Origin: Pirellulaceae bacterium | GTDB taxonomy: Bacteria > Planctomycetota > Planctomycetia > Pirellulales > Pirellulaceae | Length of the DNA stretch: 62,738 nt | Reading direction: 5' to 3' | Assembly (NCBI GenBank): GCA_019636375.1 | Contig: JAHBXS010000008.1 | Location: 1 to 62,738, forward strand | Shown here: positions 33,852 through 43,475 of the stretch, piece by piece | Layout: every line of letters starts with the position of its first letter | How positions within the stretch are numbered: position 1 is the first letter of the stretch | Position numbers and translations under genes: made by a program | Notes under the pieces: model-generated | The model's input: only the letters and a program-made list of their open reading frames with translations | The model's database searches: none | What the model was told of the DNA's origin: nothing

Positions 33852-33956
33852 CTTTGTCTTCCTGACGATGAGAATTTGATTGTCTTGAATTGAAAATTTT
33901 AAAAACAGGTTAACAATTACCGCCGTCCAAATCAGGCGGCCCAAGTTAAGTACCGT

Positions 33957-34433
33957 TTAGTTCCACATGACGGCCATTACCCGCCCAATCCAAAGCAGGA
34001 CGGAAATCAGCGCAATGGGTGTGATGGCCACGGCAAAAAAAGTTGTCGTCGGTCGTTGGCCAAACCAGCGACCTTGGCATCCTGAAACAAACATCCAAAC
34101 GCCACATGTCGCCGCAAATAACCACAACAAGGCTCCACCAAAATTTGTTTGTACCGCTTGCCACCATCTGCCGTGCATCATTAACGACCAAGTCGTTGTG
34201 AAACCACATGTCGGACAAGGAATGCCCAACACAAATTGAAATGTACAAGGAGGTAAACCAAGTTGGCGATGAGTGCCATGCCCACTCGGATCCGGCTTGA
34301 GCCTCGCCGCGACTCCGAACAAAACAAATATCGCGAGCGATCCCAAAATCAAATAACTACGATGAGCGGTCGTTAACCGTCGTCGCGAGTCGCCGAATGA
34401 TTTTGAATCCCAAGCCACCTCTGATTCGTTCAT
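33957..34433 (-). CDS. DUF2752 membrane protein
   Basis: 158 residues with three hydrophobic helices. The DUF2752 signature is present: PPCTFQFVLGIPCPTCGFTT, including the CPxCG(F/L)T pair, then SLMMHGRWWQAVQTN. The function of the family is unknown; the paired Cys may bind metal or form a disulfide. It lies between a lipoprotein gene and riboflavin synthase, with no clear operon link. Confidence 0.85.
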   Translation of the reverse strand: MNESEVAWDSKSFGDSRRRLTTAHRSYLILGSLAIFVLFGVAARLKPDPSGHGTHRQLGLPPCTFQFVLGIPCPTCGFTTTWSLMMHGRWWQAVQTNFGGALLWLFAATCGVWMFVSGCQGRWFGQRPTTTFFAVAITPIALISVLLWIGRVMAVMWN

Positions 34434-34562
34434 GGCAACCTCATTTCAACCCGAAAATCGGCTTCCATTTCGCGGGAAGAATAGGGAGATTGCGGATAGT
34501 TCACAAGGCCAAGCCTCTCCCTGCTAGCGATTATTCGACTAGCATGTTCGTATTTCGGTTTA

Positions 34563-35168
34563 TCACTGAACATAGCCAGAGCCTCGCAATTGGCGTTCGA
34601 CATATTTTGCCAGCACATCCGTTTCTAAATTTACCCGTCTTCCCAACTCAAATTCTCCCAGGGTTGTAACGGCAAGTGTATGAGGAACCAGCATCACTGA
34701 AAACCCTTGATCATCCGTTTCAACGAGTGTCAGACTCACTCCGTCGATTGTAATTGAGCCCTTGGAAGCCATTTGCCGCAAAAGCGCCGCAGGTGCAGAA
34801 AAACGAATGTGCCGCCACTCACCCTCCTCGCGAATTTCGACGACTTCGCCGAGTCCATCGACGTGGCCCGTCACGTAATGCCCCCCTAATCGATCACCTG
34901 CTCGCAGCGCTCGCTCCAGATTGACGCGACTCCCCACGGCAAGTTGGCCCAGGCTGGTTCGCAACAACGTTTCACTGCCAACATCAAATTCGAGCAAACC
35001 ATCGTCGATTTGAACGACCGTCAAACAACAACCATTGATGGCAATACTGTCTCCAATTTGAGCGTCGGTACCAACCAGACTCACTCGAACGCCGAGTCTC
35101 GCCGCTGGACCCAGTAATTCCACCTTGCAAATGACCCCTGTTTCTTCCACTAGTCCCGTAAACACCAC
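34563..35168 (-). CDS. ribE: riboflavin synthase, alpha subunit
   Basis: 201 residues: two lumazine-binding barrels. The N-terminus MFTGLVEETG is diagnostic, and GHYVTGHVDGLGEV carries the second-domain motif. It dismutates two 6,7-dimethyl-8-ribityllumazines to riboflavin and a pyrimidine. The start is GTG: two adjacent GTG codons (35168, 35165) precede TTTACG, and 35165 gives the canonical N-terminus. No FMN riboswitch was seen upstream and the gene stands outside a rib operon. Confidence 0.94.
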   Translation of the reverse strand: MVFTGLVEETGVICKVELLGPAARLGVRVSLVGTDAQIGDSIAINGCCLTVVQIDDGLLEFDVGSETLLRTSLGQLAVGSRVNLERALRAGDRLGGHYVTGHVDGLGEVVEIREEGEWRHIRFSAPAALLRQMASKGSITIDGVSLTLVETDDQGFSVMLVPHTLAVTTLGEFELGRRVNLETDVLAKYVERQLRGSGYVQ

Positions 35169-35332
35169 TCACACCGTCTATTAAGTTTGTCGCACGTTAG
35201 ATCGTTTTTAACGCCAAACTTGTATTGTGACGAAAAGGCGAACCCTTGGAAAGTTGTTGCCCACTTTTACAAACCACTTTTTCTGGCACAATGAAGTTCT
35301 TAGACGTTATCAGAACTTAGAGGAATGAGCAA

Positions 35333-36607
35333 ATGAGCACGATTGTTGACATTATCGGAAGACAAATTTTGGACAGCCGTGGAAACCCGACGGTTGAAGT
35401 CGACGTGACCTTGGCGGACGGAACCGTAGGTCGCGCGGCAGTTCCGAGCGGGGCGAGCACTGGGGCGCATGAAGCTTGGGAACTTCGAGATGGCGACAAG
35501 GCCGTGTTTATGGGCAAAGGTGTCACCAAAGCGGTTGAAAACATCAACGGACAGATTTGTGATGCGTTAATTGGAATGGACGCTTTGGAGCAAGGCGAAA
35601 TTGACGAATTGATGATCGATCTGGACGGGACCGACAACAAAAAGAACTTAGGTGCGAATGCCATGCTCGGGGTCTCCATGGCGTCGGCCCATGCTGCGGC
35701 GGCATTCACAGGCCAACCACTTTATCGATACTTAGGGGGTGCTGCCGCTCGAGTCGTTCCCGCCCCGATGATGAATATCATCAACGGCGGCCAACACGCA
35801 GATAATTCAGTCGATGTTCAGGAGTTTATGGTGATGCCGCTCGGCTTCGAGTCCTTTTCCGAAGGTCTCCGCTGCGGCGTTGAAATTTTTCACCACTTGA
35901 AGAAAGTGCTGCAGGAAAAAGGGCTCAACACCGCTGTCGGCGACGAAGGGGGTTTTGCTCCAGACCTCAAAAGTAACGGCGAGGCTCTGGACTTGATCCT
36001 GCAAGCCATCGAGCGAGCGGGCTACCAACCCGGCGAACAAGTTAAGATTGCTTTGGACGTCGCGGCGACAGAATTTTATGACGAAAAGACCAAACGGTAC
36101 CAAATTGACGGGAATGCTCTGACGTCCAGCGAAATGGTGGATTTCTTGGCGAACTGGGCCAGCAAGTACCCGATTTGCTCAATTGAAGATGGCTGTAGCG
36201 AAGACGATTGGGACGGATGGAAATTGTTGACCGAAAAATTGGGCCAACAAATTCAGGTTGTCGGCGACGACTTGTTTGTTACCAATACCCAACGGCTTAG
36301 CCGAGGTATCGAATCGGGAATTGCCAACAGTATTTTGATCAAGGTCAATCAAATCGGAACCGTGACCGAGACGATTGAGGCGATTCAATTGGCCTTGCGT
36401 CATGGCTACACGAGCATCGCGAGTCATCGCAGCGGGGAAACCGAGGACGCAACCATCGCCGACCTTGCCGTCGGTTTGAATACCGGACAAATTAAGACTG
36501 GTTCGGCATCCCGCAGCGACCGAATCGCCAAATACAACCAGTTACTGCGAATCGAACAGCAACTCGGAAGCCTCGCAATTTACGGCGGTCAGTTGTTTCC
36601 TTTTTAG
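35333..36607 (+). CDS. eno: enolase
   Basis: 424 residues, standard length. IVDIIGRQILDSRGNPTVEV at the start, PSGASTGAHEAWELRD (loop), MMNIINGGQHADNSVDVQEF, GDEGGFAPD, the metal-binding CSIEDGCSEDDWDG, and the catalytic Lys loop ILIKVNQIGTVTE plus SHRSGETED. It converts 2-phosphoglycerate to phosphoenolpyruvate in glycolysis. AGAGGAATGAGCAA before ATG is the ribosome binding site. Confidence 0.97.
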   Translation: MSTIVDIIGRQILDSRGNPTVEVDVTLADGTVGRAAVPSGASTGAHEAWELRDGDKAVFMGKGVTKAVENINGQICDALIGMDALEQGEIDELMIDLDGTDNKKNLGANAMLGVSMASAHAAAAFTGQPLYRYLGGAAARVVPAPMMNIINGGQHADNSVDVQEFMVMPLGFESFSEGLRCGVEIFHHLKKVLQEKGLNTAVGDEGGFAPDLKSNGEALDLILQAIERAGYQPGEQVKIALDVAATEFYDEKTKRYQIDGNALTSSEMVDFLANWASKYPICSIEDGCSEDDWDGWKLLTEKLGQQIQVVGDDLFVTNTQRLSRGIESGIANSILIKVNQIGTVTETIEAIQLALRHGYTSIASHRSGETEDATIADLAVGLNTGQIKTGSASRSDRIAKYNQLLRIEQQLGSLAIYGGQLFPF

Positions 36608-36633
36608 ACTGTCTAGATCAAGAGAACAGGTTG

Positions 36634-37965
36634 TCAATTAGTTTCCGCAGGCAAATTTAATGCCTCGGCGAATAGATTTAGCATGGTGGCGAATGCCGCA
36701 AGATGGACAATTTCGGCAACCTCGTGATCGGAAAATTTTTCGCGTAGTTTCGCGATGTCCTCGTCTGAAATTTGTCTTGGGTGAGCGGTAAGTTTCCGCG
36801 CGAAATCCAATACGAGCTGACTTGTTGGGTCATTAGTCTGCGGCTGATCCCAATCGAAAGGGTCTAGGTTTGGTAAACCGGATTCATCAAGCCATTTTTG
36901 CGTTAGGTGCATCGTGTACAAACCTTCATGAGTTCGGGACACAGCCCAAAAGATTTGTATCTTATTTTTGTCGGGAAGCCGACCAATTTTTTTGATCGAA
37001 TCAATTGTTCGAAGTTGCCGTTTAGCCAATTCTGGGGAGTTCCCAAAAATTCGGGCGTAGTTTCTCATTCCAGAATGGTTCGCCAAATCTTGCATCTCTT
37101 CGTCTAATTTTGCGAAATCGCAGAGATCAAGGCGAGGCCGTCTCTCCCCAGCCTCGGCCAATAAACCTTTTAGCTCATGTTTTGATTTTGGAATCGGCCA
37201 TTCGGGTTCGGTTGATAGAGCGACCTTGGACCGCTCCTCCAAAAATCTGTTTGAAGTCGGTGCAGAAAAGTCCGCAGGTTTGTCTCGGAAGGCTTGATCT
37301 TGAGGCAGCCCCAAAGCATCGGTCCAACGATTCGTAGAATTGTAACCTGCCACGGTTTGAAGCATATCTAGAATTTGATCGTCGGAAAAAAATTGACGGA
37401 GACGATTGAAGTCCTCATCGGTAACTAAAAATGGCGTCGAGGTCAGCTTTTGTATGTAACTGAAAGCCGCCTGCTCTGCAATCGGGAAAGCTTGCCAGTT
37501 GCAATCAAGTTCGGCGATTTCGTCTTCGAGCATTCCCTCGTTGATCAATTTTAGCTCCTGATGCCCTAGACAGTAGTGGCAGTTGTTGACTCGCGAAACG
37601 ATCCAAAACAGACGCACCTTGAACACATTATCCAATTGTCCAGATGCCTCAGTTCGAGGTGAAATTCCACGTTGCGATTCGGTGCCTCGGGGCGGTCGTT
37701 GTTGTTGCCACTCAGCAGGCAAGTAAAACGCACGGTAATTTCCGTTGTTGACACCGCCTCTTCCTGCATCTGTCTCCGGCAAGGGAAGCCGTGGTTGGCG
37801 AGATTTGAGTCGCTCCAATGCGGCCTTCATTTCATCACGAAATTTGGGAATCGGCTTTGGGCCATGGTCAGCAACGGCAGGCGAGTCGCCTTGAAATGCG
37901 AAAGCAGGATTGCATGTTGCCCAAGAACTCAAAACGAATGAAAAAATGCCAACGGCTCGGAACAT
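36634..37965 (-). CDS. secreted two-domain AhpD/carboxymuconolactone-decarboxylase-like protein
   Basis: 443 residues from ATG 37965, with GAGG 7 bases upstream. A signal peptide (FRAVGIFSFVLSSWATCNPA) leads to two AhpD-like helical domains. The first keeps the redox motif NNCHYCLGHQ (Cys129, Cys132, His135). The second has VSRTHEGLYTMHLTQ in the same place, with both Cys lost. AhpD-like enzymes use the CxxC pair for peroxide reduction or decarboxylation, so the second domain is probably structural. Export is unusual for the family in other phyla. Single gene, convergent with eno. Confidence 0.85.
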   Translation of the reverse strand: MFRAVGIFSFVLSSWATCNPAFAFQGDSPAVADHGPKPIPKFRDEMKAALERLKSRQPRLPLPETDAGRGGVNNGNYRAFYLPAEWQQQRPPRGTESQRGISPRTEASGQLDNVFKVRLFWIVSRVNNCHYCLGHQELKLINEGMLEDEIAELDCNWQAFPIAEQAAFSYIQKLTSTPFLVTDEDFNRLRQFFSDDQILDMLQTVAGYNSTNRWTDALGLPQDQAFRDKPADFSAPTSNRFLEERSKVALSTEPEWPIPKSKHELKGLLAEAGERRPRLDLCDFAKLDEEMQDLANHSGMRNYARIFGNSPELAKRQLRTIDSIKKIGRLPDKNKIQIFWAVSRTHEGLYTMHLTQKWLDESGLPNLDPFDWDQPQTNDPTSQLVLDFARKLTAHPRQISDEDIAKLREKFSDHEVAEIVHLAAFATMLNLFAEALNLPAETN

Positions 37966-38185
37966 CTTCTGTCCTCGCAAAATGAAAAGGGAAACTTGAA
38001 TTGACCGAACGCAACTGGACATCGCCTAACGTTTAATGCCTGATTTGTCACTTCGAAGACTTAGATGCCCAATCTCTCAATATCGAGCCAAGACTGTGAT
38101 GCCAAACGCACAAACCCAGCTACAGAATAATCTCAAATACATCACGGTATCAATTTGCGACAATTCGCAAGTAATTGGCACCGAA

Positions 38186-38587
38186 CTACTGGTCCCTAAA
38201 GATCGTGACAACGGGTGAGGTTCCCACAACGTATCGGATTACTTTTGTCTTTGGTGCATCAGAATTTTTAGCAAGAGTCAGACAAATGTCGAGATACAAG
38301 TTCGTGCCATCATCCGAGCATTCGTTCGGAATCTCGTAATCGACCAATGCCAGTCCTTTTTCCCAATCAGAATCTCGCGCGATTATTGGCGGCTCGCCAG
38401 ATTTAAGGGATTTGATATCACCCCCGTTTTTCCATGTCTCCAAAAACCGTTCCATAGACTGTTTGGCGAGCGACTCATCCAATGAATAGGGATTTCCCGA
38501 ACGTGGGCCGCATCCAGAACACAAAATCCCGATCAACAATACGATGAAAGCCGTATTCAGGGTGAGCTGACTCATTTTCGTGCGCAT
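38186..38587 (-). CDS. small putative lipoprotein downstream of a DUF1559 gene
   Basis: 133 residues from ATG 38587; ATG 38575 is an alternative. The hydrophobic leader TAFIVLLIGILCSGCGP ends in a lipobox-like SGC. The mature part starts SLDESLAKQSMERFLETWKN and is mostly alpha/beta (NTF2-like in flavour, by impression only). It begins 9 bases after the stop of the DUF1559 gene, so the two form an operon. Planctomycete DUF1559 genes are frequently followed by such small lipoproteins. Confidence 0.75.
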   Translation of the reverse strand: MRTKMSQLTLNTAFIVLLIGILCSGCGPRSGNPYSLDESLAKQSMERFLETWKNGGDIKSLKSGEPPIIARDSDWEKGLALVDYEIPNECSDDGTNLYLDICLTLAKNSDAPKTKVIRYVVGTSPVVTIFRDQ

Positions 38588-38596
38588 GGATACCAA

Positions 38597-39580
38597 TTAA
38601 AAATCATCGTTGTAAACTTGGCCATCATTGCGGCATCCGATTAAACGCCAAACGTTTATGTCGATCGTTGACGGAATAAATTTCAATGATCCATCGGCCT
38701 TGACCATTGAGACTCCACCGGGATGGTAGCTACTTGCAGTCGTCATAATCCGATTGGGGGGAAACATCGCTGAACGACCGTTAGGGACGTTGACATGCCA
38801 ATACCGATTGGTCGAATGATAAGATCGCAGCCAGGACGCGCCGACGTTTGAGTACCCTTGGAAGCTAAGATCTGTAACGTCAATTGCGCTTGCATGAGCT
38901 ATGGCCTCGTCAGGAGTAGATGGGTAGGTTCCCGGCTGGTAGGTGTCGGATTTGGGCGTACTTACTCCGTTGCTCCCATCGCCTGTCACTCGTTCGCTGA
39001 ACAAAGCAGTGTTGCTCGCGCCATCGGTGATGTCTCGGATTTTAATTCGGCTGGCGTTAAAGAAGATCCCATCGCTCGGAGGCATTCCAAAATTTGGGTC
39101 GCCCGGGTTGGGATCAGGAATTCCTGAATGAAGAATTTGAACGCCGGCATTGCCGTAGTAGTTGTTCCGTCCTCCTGCTCCCGTCGGCAGGTTGTCAACA
39201 TTGCTAGGACACATGAAAAAACCTACTTGTGTGTCACTCGCAACTTGGTTAGTGGCACTATTCCAGCCAACTGTAAAATCCACTAAATCAGCTACAGCAT
39301 TCTGCTCCATGTAGACTAATAAATGACTATGAATCGACAAGTTGATATTTGTCCCATTGTAGGTATGAGTGCCTGGAGGAAAATGCTGGCGAGCCCCTTC
39401 GTAGTTCAATGTCGCAATCGCCATTTGCCTCATTCGATTGGAGCAGTCCGTTCTTCTTGCCGCCTCTCGGACCGACTGAACTGCTGGAAGAAGCATACCG
39501 ACCAAAATCCCAATGATGGCAATCACGACCAGAAGTTCGATTAAAGTGAAACCTGACGACCTCGATTGAAATCGTGTCAT
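38597..39580 (-). CDS. DUF1559 protein with prepilin-type N-terminus
   Basis: 327 residues from ATG 39580, with GGAG upstream; the frame is open to 39649. N-terminus: SSGFTLIELLVVIAIIGILVGML, here split as SSGFTLIELL and the following helix, then VQSVREAARRTDCSNRMRQM. The end has SYHPGGVSMVKADGSLKFI, the DUF1559 C-terminal signature. It is a pseudopilin-like exported protein. It is the second DUF1559 copy in the window and shares an operon with the lipoprotein at 38186-38587. Confidence 0.93.
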   Translation of the reverse strand: MTRFQSRSSGFTLIELLVVIAIIGILVGMLLPAVQSVREAARRTDCSNRMRQMAIATLNYEGARQHFPPGTHTYNGTNINLSIHSHLLVYMEQNAVADLVDFTVGWNSATNQVASDTQVGFFMCPSNVDNLPTGAGGRNNYYGNAGVQILHSGIPDPNPGDPNFGMPPSDGIFFNASRIKIRDITDGASNTALFSERVTGDGSNGVSTPKSDTYQPGTYPSTPDEAIAHASAIDVTDLSFQGYSNVGASWLRSYHSTNRYWHVNVPNGRSAMFPPNRIMTTASSYHPGGVSMVKADGSLKFIPSTIDINVWRLIGCRNDGQVYNDDF

Positions 39581-40547
39581 GTCACATTCTCCGCCACAAA
39601 AAAGTACTGAATGGATGGAATGCTCAAAAAAGGTTGTCCCTCCTCGCAATTACGGATTCTAACCCGCAAATAACCAAACTAGTGCAAAAAAACAGCCATT
39701 ACGGGAAAAATGTCAATAATAACAGGCTGTTGAAAAGGCAGTTCTTCAATGTTCGACTCCAACAACAAACACGTGTTTGAAAAACAACGATTTTCTTGAA
39801 CTGCTGACGGAGAAAACCACCAAAGCAGCAATCTCGAGCCCTCGGGTTAGCGTATTTCCAATCCAAATTCGCCTTACATCGAGCAACTTAAAGTAATGCG
39901 AGACTTCTCGCCGTAAAAATTAGCTTTTGGAGGCACTGTGGAATCCAATTTGGCCCTACTCCAACGTTGTCAATTAACGCGTGGCCCAATACAACTTACC
40001 CCATGGTACCCCCATCACTTGGGCTTTTGGATGAAGAAAATTCCCGATAATTTCCCTAACATTTTGGATAAATGCCTGTATCAAAAATGGTGTTACAAAG
40101 GGAACTGTAGGCAAAAACGGCGACTTGTCGAACTCAGATGACTCAAACCCTAGTCATTGATAGCTGGTCACGCGACCGCTTCAAAATTGGCGATTCCCAT
40201 TGGCAGATTATGAGCCAATGAACGGAATGGGGATTGAACCCTCAAAAATTATCAGGTTTCGCCGATCTGTATCTAGAAATCAGCTTTTTTTGGTGTACAA
40301 TTTGCCGCATGCCCTTGATTGGCGTTTGCAATCAGAGTTCGACTTGCAATCTCAAAAATTGTTACGTCGAAGTCGTATTGGAACCCGGAAATTCGACGGC
40401 AAAAAATACGGCTTGGCGTTCAGGTCGTTTCGACCTCACCCAAGCCATATTTGGATATTGCCTCTGTTGATTGAGAAATCGACATCGGGACGGATTTGGT
40501 AGAGGTTTGCATTTGTGGGATAAGTGGGACTAAAAAAATCTGATGCC
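39581..40547. other. long intergenic region with one possible small gene
   Basis: About 970 bases. Apart from the 67-codon frame at 39938-40141, nothing coding is supported. A 40200-40502 frame overlaps others and lacks a ribosome binding site. GGGATTGAACCC near 40228 recalls a tRNA T-arm, but no cloverleaf can be built. Confidence 0.4.
39938..40141 (+). CDS. possible small protein, unknown
   Basis: 67 residues starting at GTG 39938, with a strong GGAGG six bases upstream (TTTTGGAGGCACT). The product is basic, rich in Cys and Trp (TPWYPHHLGFWMKKIP; CLYQKWCYKGNCRQKRR) and has no recognised family. The only support is the ribosome binding site and the compact frame. Confidence 0.3.
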   Translation: MESNLALLQRCQLTRGPIQLTPWYPHHLGFWMKKIPDNFPNILDKCLYQKWCYKGNCRQKRRLVELR

Positions 40548-41564
40548 ATGAACACGACAAGTGGGATTCTTTCGTCGAAGATAAAAAAGCGTACGCCTTT
40601 TCGATTTCGGAAAGGGCTTCAAACTTTGGCATTTGTTTTTTCCCTGGCGTTTGCGGGATGCGGCGACAACAACAACGACAACACCGCCTTCACCAACCAA
40701 TTAGACAACCAATCTTCGCCTACTGTCGTCCCGACGAAATTAGACGCAGGGTCTGCGCGGAAGATCAAGAGCGCGACCGAAGGATTAGATTCCGGACAAC
40801 TCATTACAAAACGCGAGTTGGACGAGTTGGTTAAAGTCGCGCTGAAGTACCCTCACTCGGATCAAGCCGTCTCTGTAGTTTGTCACCTCTACGAATCTTG
40901 GAAAGATTACGGTGGGCTGGCTGAATTCCTCAAACAATTGCCACCGAACAATGAGCGGGCCGATTATTTGGCCTTTGTATTGATCAAAGACGATCAATTT
41001 GAAGCCGCGATTTCGCTCTTAGAGGCTTTGCTCAAACAGCGTCCCGACAATCATCTACTTCAATGGCGTATGGGTAATGCCCTTTCTCATGCGGGGCGAA
41101 CCGTTGAGGCAATAGAATTCATTCGCCGGGCGATGCCGACTTTGCAAGGTGAGGAACTGGTCGAAGCCCACAACTTGATCGGCCAAAGTCACCTATCGAA
41201 AAACGAACTCGACCTTGCCGAGCAACACTTCAAGCAGGCTCTCGCCGTTGATCAAACGACTTTGCAAGCGTTGATCGGTTTAATGGCCATTTACGAAAGA
41301 ATGGGAGAAACAGAAAAAGCGAGAGTCTATCAAGAACAGTCTTTAAGAGTCCGCAATGAACGGGCCCAGGAAAAGCTCAAGTCTGGTCTGTTTGCAATAA
41401 AAATGCGAGACCTCAAGAAACTTCTTGACGCTGAAGACTGGAACGGAAGCGAATCTTTGATCGCAGAGATTAAGACGGACGCCGCCCCAGATCAACTGGC
41501 TCACCTCAACCGAGTCAGTGCGATGATCACACAAAAAAAAGCCGGTGTTGGGACCCCTAAATAG
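40548..41564 (+). CDS. TPR lipoprotein
   Basis: 338 residues from ATG 40548. After a basic N-terminus comes the lipoprotein signal FVFSLAFAGCGDNNND (lipid on Cys38). The mature protein consists of about five TPR units (for example DQFEAAISLLEALLKQRPDN, LLQWRMGNALSHAGRTVEAI, HNLIGQSHLSKNELDLAEQH, LMAIYERMGETEKARVYQEQ). It is a scaffold in the periplasm. The next gene begins 24 bases later, so it heads the cluster with the CRTAC1 and cytochrome genes, where it may tether or assemble them. Confidence 0.85.
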   Translation: MNTTSGILSSKIKKRTPFRFRKGLQTLAFVFSLAFAGCGDNNNDNTAFTNQLDNQSSPTVVPTKLDAGSARKIKSATEGLDSGQLITKRELDELVKVALKYPHSDQAVSVVCHLYESWKDYGGLAEFLKQLPPNNERADYLAFVLIKDDQFEAAISLLEALLKQRPDNHLLQWRMGNALSHAGRTVEAIEFIRRAMPTLQGEELVEAHNLIGQSHLSKNELDLAEQHFKQALAVDQTTLQALIGLMAIYERMGETEKARVYQEQSLRVRNERAQEKLKSGLFAIKMRDLKKLLDAEDWNGSESLIAEIKTDAAPDQLAHLNRVSAMITQKKAGVGTPK

Positions 41565-41588
41565 TTTTATTTTTTGGATTAGAGTGAA

Positions 41589-43475
41589 ATGACCAAAATT
41601 GTTGGCACGTTTTTGATACTGGTAGTGCTCGCGTTTATCGGGTATCGCATTGTCGATACCATGAAGCCTGGCTCGCCCCGTGTTGTTGCCCAACAATCGA
41701 TCGGAAGACAGACCGATTTCCAAAAGAATTTAACGTCCGACGCTCTTGACTTTACTGAAGTTTTTTTAAAAAGGCGAAATGATTCTGTCGAGACCAAAGT
41801 GAATTTCGTCGATTGGACGAAAGAATCAGGAGTCGACTTTCGCCATTTTGCGACTCCGACATCGCAAAAATATCTCCCCGAAGGGATGGGGTCCGGCGTG
41901 CTTTTGACGGATTTTACTAGAAATGGAGCTCCCGATTTAATTCTCATCAATGGTGGTGACGTTCAAGCCGTCCCGAATCGCCCTGAACACATTAAAAACC
42001 GAATGTACCTCAACGATGGTGGAGGACGTTTCCGCGAGGTGACCGACGAGTGGGGATTGCCCAGTTATGCATACGGCATGGGTGGAGCGGCGGCGGATTT
42101 TGATAACGACGGTTGGACGGACCTTGTTCTTACTAGTTGGGGCGGCGGGGTGCGACTCTACCGAAACCTTGAAGGCAAGGGGTTTGAGGATGTCACCGAA
42201 CGGAGCAAGATTCCTCAGGATTTGCTGTGGAGCACGAGCTGTGGATTTTTTGACTACAACCAAGACGGCCATTTGGACTTGTACATCGCTCACTACCTCG
42301 ACTACACCCTCGACAAGGCCGTTCTTTGCACGTTCAACAACTACACCGTCCACTGTGCACCGTTACTGTTTAAAGGAGTAGCGGATCGTCTACTCAGAAA
42401 TAATGGCGACGGCACCTTTACCGATGTTTCCTCGGAGGCCTTTCCGGCAGAGACGCTCAAAGTCGCCACGGATGGTGTGACTCAAGATGTTCAGGTTTGC
42501 AAAGGTCTCGCTGTTGGGTTAGGAGACATTAACGGTGATGGACTTGTTGACGTTTATGTTGCCAATGATGTCTCAAGAAACTTTCTCTTCATCAATCAAG
42601 GTGACGGAACATTCACTGAAATCGGTCGCCAGGCCAATGTGGCTTATGGTGAAAACGGGCTAGAGCAGGCCGGTATGGGGGTCGCCTATAGTGATGTGGA
42701 CGGCAATGGCCTATGGGACATTGTCTGTACGAACTTTCAGGGGGAAACAACTAATTTGTATAGCCAAGACAACAACCTTCAGTTTCTCGACCGCTGCGAT
42801 GAGTTGGGAATCGGCCAAACCGCTAGAGCTCGCCTAAGTTTCGGCTGTTATTTTTTAGATGCCAATAATAACACCCGTGAAGACCTCGTGATTGTCAGCG
42901 GCCATCTCGACGATACGGTCGAGTTCTATGCAAGCAATGTCAAACACGGACAACTTAATAGCTTTTATGAAGCTGTCGGTGGAGGGAAATTCGTCGACGT
43001 CTCAAACTCCGCTGGGCCAGCGTTCGCCGATGCTCAGGTCTCGCGCGGGTTAGCGGTTGGGGACATCGACGGTGACGGACTATTGGACTTAATTGTTTCA
43101 AACAATAACGGCACCGCTCAAATTGTTCGCAATCAGACTCCAGACGCTGGGAATTTTGTGTCGTTATGGCTGGAGGGAACAAACGGTAACACCAACGCCA
43201 TAGGGGCGAAAGTCGTTGTAACAATTGGCGAGCGGAAACTTGTGCGTCAGATTTTTGGGGCAACTTCTTATTTGTCCCAAAGCGATTGGCGTTTGAATGT
43301 CGGACTGGGCGATGCACAGCAAATTGATCAACTGGAGATCTATTGGCCGGGAGAATCTGAACCGCAAATCGTTGAGAATCTCAAGGCGAATCAATTTTAT
43401 TACGTACGTCATGGTTCAGAGCCTAGGGCCTATCGCCCTGGAGAGAGTGTGGTGAAGTATGAGCCTGCAAATTGA
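41589..43475 (+). CDS. CRTAC1-family FG-GAP/ASPIC-UnbV protein
   Basis: 628 residues. An N-terminal helix (IVGTFLILVVLAFIGYRIVD) anchors or exports it. A beta-propeller of seven FG-GAP/VCBS blades follows, each with a Ca-binding DxDxDGxxD-type loop: DFDNDGWTDLVLTSW, DYNQDGHLDLYIAHYLDY, DINGDGLVDVYVANDVS, DIDGDGLLDLIVSN and weaker ones. The C-terminal ASPIC/UnbV domain is GTNGNTNAIGAKVVVTIGER through INQLEIYWPG-like 'DQLEIYWPGESEPQIV'. Its 3' end overlaps the cytochrome gene by 17 bases, so both are translated together. It probably binds partners outside the inner membrane. Confidence 0.93.
   Translation: MTKIVGTFLILVVLAFIGYRIVDTMKPGSPRVVAQQSIGRQTDFQKNLTSDALDFTEVFLKRRNDSVETKVNFVDWTKESGVDFRHFATPTSQKYLPEGMGSGVLLTDFTRNGAPDLILINGGDVQAVPNRPEHIKNRMYLNDGGGRFREVTDEWGLPSYAYGMGGAAADFDNDGWTDLVLTSWGGGVRLYRNLEGKGFEDVTERSKIPQDLLWSTSCGFFDYNQDGHLDLYIAHYLDYTLDKAVLCTFNNYTVHCAPLLFKGVADRLLRNNGDGTFTDVSSEAFPAETLKVATDGVTQDVQVCKGLAVGLGDINGDGLVDVYVANDVSRNFLFINQGDGTFTEIGRQANVAYGENGLEQAGMGVAYSDVDGNGLWDIVCTNFQGETTNLYSQDNNLQFLDRCDELGIGQTARARLSFGCYFLDANNNTREDLVIVSGHLDDTVEFYASNVKHGQLNSFYEAVGGGKFVDVSNSAGPAFADAQVSRGLAVGDIDGDGLLDLIVSNNNGTAQIVRNQTPDAGNFVSLWLEGTNGNTNAIGAKVVVTIGERKLVRQIFGATSYLSQSDWRLNVGLGDAQQIDQLEIYWPGESEPQIVENLKANQFYYVRHGSEPRAYRPGESVVKYEPAN

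Noticed and set aside
40190..40260. tRNA-like T-arm (GGGTTCAATCCCC on the minus strand)
   Set aside because: No acceptor stem, D-arm or anticodon arm can be built around it; the match is limited to the loop.
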